Source: Rhodospirillaceae bacterium
GTDB taxonomy: Bacteria > Pseudomonadota > Alphaproteobacteria > Rhodospirillales > Rhodospirillaceae
Direction: 5' to 3'
Length of the DNA stretch: 64,000 nucleotides
Assembly (NCBI GenBank): GCA_029243545.1
Contig: JAQWRV010000028.1
Location: 1-64,000, forward strand
Position numbers and translations under genes: made by a program. The notes beneath the pieces are model-generated. The model was not told where the DNA came from. It saw only the letters and a program-made list of their open reading frames with translations, and ran no database searches. This document shows, piece after piece, positions 56,888-64,000 of the stretch (positions are counted from its first letter, which is position 1; each line of letters starts with the position of its first letter).

Positions 56888-59089
56888 TTAGAAATTAGCT
56901 CCGACTGTCACACCGTAAGTGCGTGGCGGCGCGACAAAGCCCTGTGGCACCGTCGTTGTGCCCGACACGCCGGACGGAAACAGGTTGGAGAAATATTCTT
57001 TGTCTCCGATATTTCTGACCCAACCGCGGATAGACCAGCGCTCATCGTCCGTGACGAATCCAATGCTGGCGTTAAAGACGCTCACGCCGTTTTGGGAAAC
57101 GCTGTCACGATTAAACACGCTGTAAAATTGATCACCGGTGTATTGCCATTCAATGCGGGCATCTACATCACCTGAATCGCCAAGCGGCTGGACATAGGAC
57201 AAAGCCAGGTTACCAGTCCAGTCGGGGGCACGCGGGAGCTTGTTGCCAGCCAGATTCGGCGTACCCGGGCAAACCGTGTTGTCTATGGGACGCGTGAGAT
57301 CGCGGCCATCGTTGGTGCAGAATTCGTCAAACTCGGCGTTGAGATAAGCCAACGACCCATCAAGACGCAGATTTTCGCTGATCAACGCTGCCAACTCAAA
57401 TTCCAACCCCCAGATAGTCGAGCTCCCGGCATTGGATGTTGTGGTCGAAAGATTAGTGACCTGGCTGAGCTGTTGATTCTTGTAATTGTAGTAGAAGCCG
57501 GCAGCATTAAGCTGGACACGGTCATCAGCAAGATTTGCTTTTGTTCCTACTTCGTATGCCCAGATCGTTTCTGCTTCGAACGCGTTGACTGGGATATCGA
57601 GGAAACTGAAGCCGCCCGACCGGAAGCCCCGCGTCGCAGATGCGTAGACCATCGTATCGTCGTCAAACGTATAATCGAGCACAAAGCGTGGCGTAAACGC
57701 ATCAGAGCTCACCTCAGGAGTCTGAGGGAATCCTGGATCACCATCAAACACCCGGAAATCAGCGGTTGCATCTTTCTGTTCATCTGAATAACGCAGACCA
57801 CCGGTAAACCTAAAGCCGTTTCCAAACTCGTACGTCCCTTCAGCGAACACCCCAAACGCATCGGTTTCATTGTTGCCGTCGTAAGCAAGGGTGATTCCGC
57901 CAAAGGCCGGGCCGAGCGGAATGGCGTATAGACCCGTTGCACTTTCCGTCAGATAAAAACCACCGACAATCCAATTGAACGGACCATCATCGTTGGATGT
58001 AATTTGAATATCCTGGGTGAATTGGTCGGAAAAGTCTTTTTGGTAGTAGACCACCAGGAAATCTGAAAGGCCGTCACCATCGTTGAGCCATTCGAACTCG
58101 ATGTCGCGATACGCTGACGTAGATGTGACTGTGAAGGCATCAGCCTCATAGGTAATTTTACCCGTAATACCCGTTTGATCCCAGCGCCCTGCTGTGGTGG
58201 GGGCAATACTGTCAAACAACGGTGCTTCAAATTCAAACCCTTGTGAAACAGTACGAATGTCACTAGGAAATACAGACGCTGGCCCTTGCCATGGTAACGT
58301 GTCATCTGTGTACCAAAAGGCCGGCGGGTTGGAATCGTCGCGGTAAATGTCACCGATGAGTTCTATGGAAAGCTTTTCAGTTACATCCAAATCAAAACGG
58401 CCACGCAGAGCCCAAAGATCTTTGGAATCGAGATCACCTAGACCGCGCGCATCAGCGCCAGGAAAGATGTTCTCAGTATAACCATCGCGATTGGCAACAA
58501 ACCCGGCGAGGCGAACGCGAGCGGACTCGGTGATTGGACCACTCACTGCCCCTTCAAGGCGGAAGTTATCATAGTTGCCGTAGGTTGCCTTGGCATAGCC
58601 TTCAAACTCTTCAGTCGGAGCCTTGGAGATAATGTTGATCACACCGCCGGTAGCATTACGACCGTACAAGGTACCCTGAGGTCCGCGCAAAACTTCGACC
58701 CGTTCAGTATCAAAGAAATCAAGAATGGCGACCGAAGACCGCGCGACGTATGCACCATCTAAATACATGGCGACACCAGGGTCACCACCGACTGTGAAAT
58801 TCTCTGTTCCTATCCCACGGATTGTCGCCTTACCGATTACGTCGCGCTGAATGACCAGGCCTGGGACGCTGTAGGAAAAGGCTTCGGAGTCAAAAACTGC
58901 CGAAGCTGATAATGTTTCGCCCGTTACCGCCGTGATGGAGATCGGTGTGGATTGCAGAGTCGATGACCGGCGTTCAGCGGTAACGACAATTTCTTCTATC
59001 GCTAATCCCGACTGCGCTAATGCGGGCGCGCTTGTGAATAAAATACTCAACGCCAGGATCGACGTCGCCGTCATAAGGCACTTTTTCAT
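56888..59089 (-). CDS. TonB-dependent outer-membrane receptor
   Basis: 733 residues from the ATG complement 59087-59089, with GGGGA six bases upstream. Signal peptide MKKCLMTATSILALSILFTS to ALAQ; TonB box IEEIVVTAERR; plug with RGIGTENFTVGGDPGVAMYL, VEVLRGPQGTLYGRNATGGV and INIISK; barrel closing with VTVGANF and a terminal Phe. This is the common alphaproteobacterial receptor class and is not closely like the pair at 31033 and 41617. Upstream on the other strand is an IclR regulator, a likely controller. Probable import of the substrate of this catabolic locus (inference). Confidence 0.95.
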   Translation of the reverse strand: MKKCLMTATSILALSILFTSAPALAQSGLAIEEIVVTAERRSSTLQSTPISITAVTGETLSASAVFDSEAFSYSVPGLVIQRDVIGKATIRGIGTENFTVGGDPGVAMYLDGAYVARSSVAILDFFDTERVEVLRGPQGTLYGRNATGGVINIISKAPTEEFEGYAKATYGNYDNFRLEGAVSGPITESARVRLAGFVANRDGYTENIFPGADARGLGDLDSKDLWALRGRFDLDVTEKLSIELIGDIYRDDSNPPAFWYTDDTLPWQGPASVFPSDIRTVSQGFEFEAPLFDSIAPTTAGRWDQTGITGKITYEADAFTVTSTSAYRDIEFEWLNDGDGLSDFLVVYYQKDFSDQFTQDIQITSNDDGPFNWIVGGFYLTESATGLYAIPLGPAFGGITLAYDGNNETDAFGVFAEGTYEFGNGFRFTGGLRYSDEQKDATADFRVFDGDPGFPQTPEVSSDAFTPRFVLDYTFDDDTMVYASATRGFRSGGFSFLDIPVNAFEAETIWAYEVGTKANLADDRVQLNAAGFYYNYKNQQLSQVTNLSTTTSNAGSSTIWGLEFELAALISENLRLDGSLAYLNAEFDEFCTNDGRDLTRPIDNTVCPGTPNLAGNKLPRAPDWTGNLALSYVQPLGDSGDVDARIEWQYTGDQFYSVFNRDSVSQNGVSVFNASIGFVTDDERWSIRGWVRNIGDKEYFSNLFPSGVSGTTTVPQGFVAPPRTYGVTVGANF

Positions 59090-59174
59090 CGTAATTCCCC
59101 ACACAGAATTGTTTTCTCGTTCTAACCCCTAATTGCTTTATCCGCCCGCTAAACGACCCTATTTTGAGCGATTA

Positions 59175-59218
59175 ACACTATGAAGTGTGAAAGAGAGAAG
59201 TCAATAATATCCTGATAT
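59175..59218. promoter_or_regulatory. dyads in the receptor/IclR divergent spacer
   Basis: Two small inverted repeats, ACACT-atga-AGTGT (59175-59188) and ATATC-ct-GATAT (59207-59218), lie in the spacer between the divergent receptor and IclR genes. Either could be the operator of the IclR regulator. Confidence 0.3.
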
Positions 59219-59307
59219 ATGCTCTTTATTTTCACATACATGAACTAGTACGCGTAACTCGCATAAGCTATGAAGCGGAGTAAGCGTCTGCTGCAGATGG
59301 GTCCGCA

Positions 59308-60039
59308 ATGACAAATGATGTCGTGAAATCGGTTGGACGTGTTCTGGACGTGCTGGAGTTATTTCAGCGTGAACGTAGGTCTATGAAGGCGAACGACGTC
59401 TGCATTGCATTGGGCTATCCGAAGTCGAGCGCCAATGCCCTGCTCAAGAGCATGGTTCAACTCGGCTATCTTTCCTTTGATATTGATACACTGGGATACT
59501 TCCCAACAATCCGCGTTCATAGCCTTGGCGACTGGCTACCTGCGGCCCTGCTTGGTGATGAACACACCAACTTGCTGCGTGAACTCCATGACCGCACCAG
59601 TGAAACTGCCATGCTGTCAGTGCGTAACGGTTTCAATATGCAATTTGTTTCGGTGATACCGGGCAAGTTTGCTATTTCGCTCTCTATTCAAGACGGTTTC
59701 TTGGCGCCAATGCTGGGTTCTGCCGTTGGCGCCGCGTATATGGCCACACTTTCGGAGGGTGACCTTGATAAACTTCAGGATCGTGCGAGTAGAGCGACCG
59801 TTGAATTAGCTGCGGGCGTGACCTGGGAGGGGATTTGCAACGACATCGTTACAACAAAGAAACGTGGATATGCCTTGGCCTATAATCGGGTCACTCCCGA
59901 TTGCGGCGCTATAGCCATGGTCTTACCGGATAGCTCGGCAACACGACCATTAATCGTAGGTATTGTGGGGCTCTCGACACGCATGCGGCGCGCCGAGAAA
60001 GGTCTGATCGAAGCAATGACGTCGCTAGTATCTAACTAG
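59308..60039 (+). CDS. IclR-family transcriptional regulator
   Basis: 243 residues. The N-terminal winged HTH (VKSVGRVLDVLELFQRERRS, then DVCIALGYPKSSANALLKSM and GYLSFD) is followed by the IclR effector domain (ETAMLSVRNGFNMQFVSVIP, LGSAVGAAYMATLSEGD, GYALAYNRVTPDCGAIAMVL). The ATG at 59308 fits the domain start. It is divergent from the TonB receptor gene and convergent with the DUF1330-like gene. It is a likely regulator of the catabolic genes on both sides; the effector is unknown. Confidence 0.93.
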   Translation: MTNDVVKSVGRVLDVLELFQRERRSMKANDVCIALGYPKSSANALLKSMVQLGYLSFDIDTLGYFPTIRVHSLGDWLPAALLGDEHTNLLRELHDRTSETAMLSVRNGFNMQFVSVIPGKFAISLSIQDGFLAPMLGSAVGAAYMATLSEGDLDKLQDRASRATVELAAGVTWEGICNDIVTTKKRGYALAYNRVTPDCGAIAMVLPDSSATRPLIVGIVGLSTRMRRAEKGLIEAMTSLVSN

Positions 60040-60055
60040 TAACAATCAGCTGAAG

Positions 60056-60745
60056 CTACTTGCCTTCAAACATATTCACATGGAAATGCCCTGCGCCAGC
60101 ACGGGTCGGAATGCCCTCGTTTTGGTAGCGATCGCAATACCAGAAGTCGAGGCCATGTCCCTTCGTCGGCCATTTCGAGATCGCGAAGATTTTCTCATCC
60201 CATGACCCAGAAAGAACACGCACCCCATCGGCTTCGCAAATGACAAGGTAGTAGCTGGCGCGTTCCAGCATAAGTTCGAAGATAATCCCTCGGTAGACCA
60301 TCAGCTTTTCAGCGTCGTAGGCCTCGCCATCGATGAACATGTAGCCGGGCAGACCATCCACAGTGGGCATCTCAAAGTCAGAGGCAATGGTCGGCAGCGG
60401 ATCACCAGGAATACCGCTTTTCGGCAAACCTTGCGCCGCCAGAACCCGGACCTTCGGATCGATTAGTATTGGTTTAGTGGTTGGGTCAGCCTTTACAGCA
60501 TCCCAAAAGGATTCGGTCGCGGCTTCGTTTTCAAACTTCAAGATTTGCGACGTGTAAGGAATGCTGCCGGGCTCAAGTGCATCCACATCAGCATAGGAAA
60601 CATCTGCCAAACAGGCAGCACCTTTTTCTGCCGCAAGACTGATCAACATAGGAAGCGCAGCAAGCGCCGCTGGCGTAGCGGTTTCCTCTGCTTGAACGAG
60701 AACGAAATCGGGATTTGTTCCATTCGGCATTATGCTAATTCCCAT
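60056..60745 (-). CDS. DUF1330-like protein with two tandem domains
   Basis: 229 residues. The second half (YMFIDGEAYDAEKLMVYRGI, then EADGVRVLSGSWDEKIFAIS and GHGLDFWYCDRYQNEGIPTR) follows the ABM/DUF1330 dimeric alpha-beta-barrel pattern. The first half (FVLVQAEETATPAALAALPM and on) looks like a diverged copy of the same fold. The ATG may be at residue 1 or 6. Small proteins of this fold act as cofactor-free oxygenases, isomerases or dehydratases; no activity can be named. It is convergent with iclR and divergent from the E1 operon. Confidence 0.65.
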   Translation of the reverse strand: MGISIMPNGTNPDFVLVQAEETATPAALAALPMLISLAAEKGAACLADVSYADVDALEPGSIPYTSQILKFENEAATESFWDAVKADPTTKPILIDPKVRVLAAQGLPKSGIPGDPLPTIASDFEMPTVDGLPGYMFIDGEAYDAEKLMVYRGIIFELMLERASYYLVICEADGVRVLSGSWDEKIFAISKWPTKGHGLDFWYCDRYQNEGIPTRAGAGHFHVNMFEGK

Positions 60746-60804
60746 TCTTGGCCATTAAATCAAGTTCACGTACATGGACTTAATTACTGACTATGTGGAC
60801 AATA

Positions 60805-60833
60805 TTGACACTATTCTAGGCGCGACCTAGCGT
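60805..60833 (+). promoter_or_regulatory. candidate promoter with embedded dyad before the E1 operon
   Basis: TTGACA at 60805-60810 and TAGCGT at 60828-60833 are 17 bases apart. The spacer contains the inverted repeat CTAGG-cgcga-CCTAG (60816-60830). A repressor bound there would block the promoter; IclR is the nearest candidate. The -10 is weak. Confidence 0.4.
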
Positions 60834-60924
60834 GCAAGCTAACGTGTAAACTCGACCAATCAGTGCTGTAGTAAAACAGCGCGGCCCGCAAACACTGCCG
60901 CAAACAGAAGGGGACACTCCTGCC

Positions 60925-62952
60925 ATGACCAATCAAGCTTTGCCTAACGCACTGCCACAAGATGTGGCCGTGGGGATATACACCACCATGGTCCGCATTG
61001 ATGCTTGCAATAAGCGCATTGAGCAGTTGCTCGCCGCCGGTGCCCTGCAATTTCAGTATTACCCTTGCGGCGGGCAGGAAGCTATCCCCGCCTCTATTGC
61101 CCCCCAGTTGAACGATGACGACCAGGTAGTCACAACCTATCGCGGTGTACATGACATCGTCGCCAAGGGCACGCCCATGGTCGAGATCATCGCCGAGATG
61201 ATGGGTAAAGTGAACGGCACGTCAAAAGGTAAAGGCGGGGCTATGCATTTGTCGGACCCCAATGCCGGCTTGATGGTCACGACCGGTATTGTCGGTGCAG
61301 GCATGCCCATCGCCAATGGATTAGCGCTCGCCGCGAAACTGAAAGGCACGGGCAAAGTGGTGATCGTGAACTTCGGGGATGGCGCATCCAACATTGGTGC
61401 GTTTAACGAAAGCGTCAACATGGCAGCGTTGTGGGACTTACCCATCGTCTTTCTATGCCAAAACAATGCCTATGCGGAATACACCTCGTTCGAGGGGTCG
61501 ACCAAAAGCCCCAACATCGCGGCCCGCGCCGCCGGCTACGGCATGGCAGGCGAAACCGTTGATGGTACCGACCCCGACGCTATTCATGCCGCCGCTGGCC
61601 GGGCCATTGAGCGCGCCCGCAAAGGGGAAGGCCCGACGCTGCTGGAATGCATGGCTTACCGATTGCAGGGCCATGCCTTTGGCAGCGAAGAAGACCATAT
61701 GGATCAAGAGGAGTTGGCCGCGGCACGGGCTAATCAGCCCATTGCCAAGTTTCGCGCTACATTGATGGAACGGGGCGATGCGACGTCTGACGAGCTGGAT
61801 GCCATCGAGGCCGCCGCCAAAGCTGAAGTGGAAGACGCAGTGGAACAGTCCATGGCCGCTGAAATGCCGGGCGAAGATGAACTGTACGCGGATATCTTTG
61901 CAGACGCAGCCAACGTGCCTTACGCCACCGGAAGAACGGTTAGCGAAGAACCTGACCTGTCTGACCGTGAGACGATTACAGTTCCCATGGTCGCGGCCAT
62001 CACCGAAGCGCTGGACATCGCACTTGGTGAAGACCCGGACGTGTTTCTCATCGGTGAAGACATTGCCGATCCGGCCGGTGGTGTCACCAAGGCTACGGCT
62101 GGACTCTCCACCAAGCACGGGGAAGACCGTGTTCGCCCCAGCCCCATTTCTGAACAGGCGATTATCGGAGCGGCCATCGGAGCATCCCTCAACGGCATGA
62201 AACCGGTGGCAGAAATCATGATCAACGATTTCTCCATGGTGTGTATGGATCAGATCGCCAACCACGCTGCCAAACTGCGCTACATGTCCGGCGGACGCAC
62301 CAGTTGCCCCCTTGTCATCCGCACAGTCACGGCGGGCAATGTGGGCAACTTCGCCGCCCAGCACTCGCAATCATTAGAGGCATGGTTCGCTCATATTCCG
62401 GGGATCAAAGTAGTAGCCCCAAGCACAGCAGCAGATGCCAAAGGCTTGTTGCTATCGGCCATTGCTGATCCTGACCCCGTGCTCGTGCTTGAGCCCATGC
62501 GCTGTTACTACGTGCCTGATGAAGTGCCCGCCGGCCGCTATGAAATTCCTATCGGTAAAGCTGCGGTGCGCCGTGAAGGCTCTGACGTGACGATTATTTC
62601 TTACGGCTGGTGCTCAGTGGAGGCCAATGCCGCTGCCGACACTTTGGCCGAAGCAGGAGTGAAGGCAGAAGTCATCGACTTGCGCTCAATAGTGCCGCTC
62701 GACATCGAGACTTGCTTAGCGTCGGTGCAGAAAACCGGGCGCTGTGTCATCGCTCATGCGGCGGTAGAGTTCTCGGGCTTCGGGGCTGAACTGGCCGCGA
62801 AGCTCAGCGAAGAACTGTATGGTCAGCTCAAAGCGCCGATCAAACGGGTGGGCGCACGTTACACACCAGTGCCGTTTACACCGAGCTTGGAATCTCTGCA
62901 CTTTCCCAATGCCGGACGCATTGCGGAGACAGCTCAGTCCCTGATGGGTTGA
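60925..62952 (+). CDS. 2-oxoacid/acetoin-type dehydrogenase E1, alpha and beta subunits fused
   Basis: 675 residues. Thiamine-diphosphate-dependent E1 that decarboxylates a 2-oxo acid (or cleaves acetoin) and passes the acyl group to a lipoyl domain. The alpha half (1-about 330) has the YRGVHDIVAKG loop, KGKGGAMHLSDPNAGLMVTT, and the TPP motif from GDGASNIGAFNESVN to FLCQNN. The beta half (about 345-675) has AITEALDIALGEDPDVFLIG, PISEQAIIGAAIGASLNGMK and VIDLRSIVPLD. Alpha and beta are usually separate genes; here they form one chain joined by an acidic linker (about 295-345). Ten bases downstream is a free lipoyl-domain gene. The 2-oxo acid is unknown. Confidence 0.93.
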   Translation: MTNQALPNALPQDVAVGIYTTMVRIDACNKRIEQLLAAGALQFQYYPCGGQEAIPASIAPQLNDDDQVVTTYRGVHDIVAKGTPMVEIIAEMMGKVNGTSKGKGGAMHLSDPNAGLMVTTGIVGAGMPIANGLALAAKLKGTGKVVIVNFGDGASNIGAFNESVNMAALWDLPIVFLCQNNAYAEYTSFEGSTKSPNIAARAAGYGMAGETVDGTDPDAIHAAAGRAIERARKGEGPTLLECMAYRLQGHAFGSEEDHMDQEELAAARANQPIAKFRATLMERGDATSDELDAIEAAAKAEVEDAVEQSMAAEMPGEDELYADIFADAANVPYATGRTVSEEPDLSDRETITVPMVAAITEALDIALGEDPDVFLIGEDIADPAGGVTKATAGLSTKHGEDRVRPSPISEQAIIGAAIGASLNGMKPVAEIMINDFSMVCMDQIANHAAKLRYMSGGRTSCPLVIRTVTAGNVGNFAAQHSQSLEAWFAHIPGIKVVAPSTAADAKGLLLSAIADPDPVLVLEPMRCYYVPDEVPAGRYEIPIGKAAVRREGSDVTIISYGWCSVEANAAADTLAEAGVKAEVIDLRSIVPLDIETCLASVQKTGRCVIAHAAVEFSGFGAELAAKLSEELYGQLKAPIKRVGARYTPVPFTPSLESLHFPNAGRIAETAQSLMG

Positions 62953-62962
62953 GGAACGACTG

Positions 62963-63199
62963 TTGGGAAAGATTACGCTAAAGGTGCCGAAGGCCGCCGT
63001 GTCCATGCAGGAAGGCACCATCGTGGAATGGTTTGTAGAAGACGGCGCCCAGGTGGCGCTCGGGCAACCCATCTATGCCATCGAAACGGAAAAAACGACG
63101 CTGGAAATCGAATGCCCCTTCGAAGGCATGTTCAAGCGATTGGGTAAAGCCGGTGTGACCTATAAGGTCGGCGACCCAATCGCGGAGATCGTTCAATAG
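62963..63199 (+). CDS. stand-alone lipoyl (biotinyl/lipoyl) carrier domain protein
   Basis: 78 residues from a TTG start (GAGGAAC six bases upstream). A single lipoyl domain: ITLKVPKAAVSMQEGTIVEW, then the ETEKTTLEIE turn with the modifiable Lys44, and GDPIAEIVQ at the end. The flanking Thr rather than a biotinyl Met-Lys-Met favours lipoate. There is no E2 catalytic domain or subunit-binding domain attached, unlike normal E2 proteins. Position between the fused E1 and the AhpD-like gene makes it the probable acceptor of acyl or reducing equivalents from the E1. Confidence 0.9.
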   Translation: MGKITLKVPKAAVSMQEGTIVEWFVEDGAQVALGQPIYAIETEKTTLEIECPFEGMFKRLGKAGVTYKVGDPIAEIVQ

Positions 63200-63237
63200 C
63201 GCGTGAAGCGGTGCGTGTTTAGGGAGGATGAAGCCCA

Positions 63238-63786
63238 ATGCCGTTTGTTAGCTTTCTCGGTGACGAAAAAGAACTGGAAGCATTGATGATGCATCAGTCA
63301 GAGCGCTATCAGCCGTTTGGCGCATTGGCAGGCCATATTCTTACGGGACCTTCGGAACTGTCTAAGGCCGAACGGGAAACCATCGCAGCCTACGTCTCCG
63401 CGCTGAATGCCTGTGGGTATTGCACCGGCACACATAGCGCCGTCGCCAAAGCCCTCGGCATGGACCCGGCCCTTGTCGATGCCTTAGTCACAGACCCAGA
63501 CAATGCACCCGTAGATGACAAATTGCGGCCCCTCTTGGCCTATGCGCGCAAGGTTACCGAAATGCCGTCAAAGTTGACCCAAAGCGATGCTGATGCGGTC
63601 ATCACGGCCGGCTGGAGCGAGCAAACACTGAGTGACGTAGTTGCCATCGCCGCGTTATTTGCCATGGCGAACCGGTTGGTTGAAGGCCACGGCTTCGAGG
63701 CCCTGCCGCAAGCTATGAATGATTTAGCCGGCGCACGTATGGCTAAGAACGGCTACGGCAGTCCTGGTGACGAGAGTGTTCAGTAG
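63238..63786 (+). CDS. AhpD-like/carboxymuconolactone-decarboxylase-fold peroxidase-related protein
   Basis: 182 residues. The AhpD-type redox motif is complete: C59-G-Y-C62 followed by His66 (NACGYCTGTHS), with the conserved upstream Glu region (KAERETIAAYVSA). AhpD of mycobacteria is reduced by a lipoylated protein, and here the gene directly follows a lipoyl-domain gene, so electron flow from dihydrolipoyl to this CxxC is a strong possibility (inference). GGGAGGATGA precedes the ATG. Length is that of the uncharacterised peroxidase-related subfamily. Confidence 0.88.
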   Translation: MPFVSFLGDEKELEALMMHQSERYQPFGALAGHILTGPSELSKAERETIAAYVSALNACGYCTGTHSAVAKALGMDPALVDALVTDPDNAPVDDKLRPLLAYARKVTEMPSKLTQSDADAVITAGWSEQTLSDVVAIAALFAMANRLVEGHGFEALPQAMNDLAGARMAKNGYGSPGDESVQ

Positions 63787-63832
63787 CCCGCGGGCGTAAC
63801 ACACAAACAACAACATACGAGGCTGCTTGATC

Positions 63833-64000
63833 ATGACAAAACCCACCTTTCCAACCTCACCTATCTCCCGCCGTACCTTCGGTGCCCTATCCTCTGTGGC
63901 CGCAGCGGCTGGCGTTGTTGCTCCGGCGGACGCTCAAGAAACCGCAGCGCCTGAAGGGCCAGAGATGAACCATTTGATCGGTTCCATTTACCAGGTGTGT
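63833..64000 (+). CDS. Tat-exported protein, N-terminal part (cut by window end)
   Basis: 56 codons visible from the ATG at 63833. MTKPTFPTSPISRRTFGALS carries the SRRTFGAL twin-arginine motif, with the h-region SVAAAAGVVAPADAQ and probable cleavage after ADA. The mature part starts QETAAPEGPEMNHLIGSIYQ and runs out of the window. It lies 46 bases after the AhpD-like gene on the same strand and is probably part of the E1 operon. The product type cannot be told from this piece. Confidence 0.75.
   Translation, partial: MTKPTFPTSPISRRTFGALSSVAAAAGVVAPADAQETAAPEGPEMNHLIGSIYQVC

Noticed and set aside
61453-62370. 305-codon minus-strand frame antisense to the fused E1 gene
   Set aside because: Low-information composition opposite a well-conserved enzyme; a shadow frame.

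Overview
The window looks like chromosomal DNA of a heterotrophic, respiring alphaproteobacterium. This rests on the style of the proteins: a glycine-dependent (C4) 5-aminolevulinate synthase, a DUF2849 gene next to the sulfite reductase gene, an Lrp regulator divergent from trxB, and an RpoD N-terminus of alphaproteobacterial type. Four TonB-dependent or RND outer-envelope systems suggest a Gram-negative living on diverse organic compounds. I saw no rRNA, tRNA, CRISPR array, intact insertion sequence or phage gene.

Layout. 1-20.8 kb is mostly core genome: rpoD (5' end only) with an Lrp regulator reading into it in frame, trxB, a LysR regulator, a hydrolase coupled to aspartate aminotransferase, uvrB, a PadR-HlyD-RND efflux operon, pssA-psd, a LysM protein, cytochrome b561, cytochrome c', a LOG-family protein, icd and an MFS carrier. 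20.9-28.5 kb holds an arsenite-methyltransferase-like gene beside a second methyltransferase, a flavin reductase, an MFS carrier, and an HMG-CoA-lyase-like gene divergent from a CaiB/BaiF CoA-transferase gene.

28.5-45.1 kb is an accessory region. It has two SAM-methyltransferase-like proteins with twin-arginine export signals, a decayed fourth family member, two related TonB-dependent receptors, an operon of secreted proteins (unknown, DUF1592, DUF1552, COG4315 repeats), a CHRD protein, a broken TetR gene with a near-perfect 29-bp palindrome, and a cold-shock gene.

45.2-53.8 kb is a tightly packed ten-gene operon. It encodes every enzyme from glycine plus succinyl-CoA to siroheme (HemA, HemB, HemC, HemD, CobA, CysG N-domain), together with the siroheme enzyme CysI, CysH, DUF934 and DUF2849. 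Its HemC has Asp where the dipyrromethane-anchoring Cys should be.

53.9-64 kb looks like a catabolic locus: a GMC oxidoreductase, a SnoaL-like protein, an alpha/beta-hydrolase-fold protein without its nucleophile, a TonB receptor divergent from an IclR regulator, a DUF1330-like protein, then an operon of a fused E1 alpha-beta dehydrogenase, a free lipoyl domain, an AhpD-like CxxC protein and a Tat-exported protein cut off by the window end.

The most unusual items are the one-operon siroheme pathway with its altered HemC, the family of exported methyltransferase-like proteins, and the E1-lipoyl-AhpD module.
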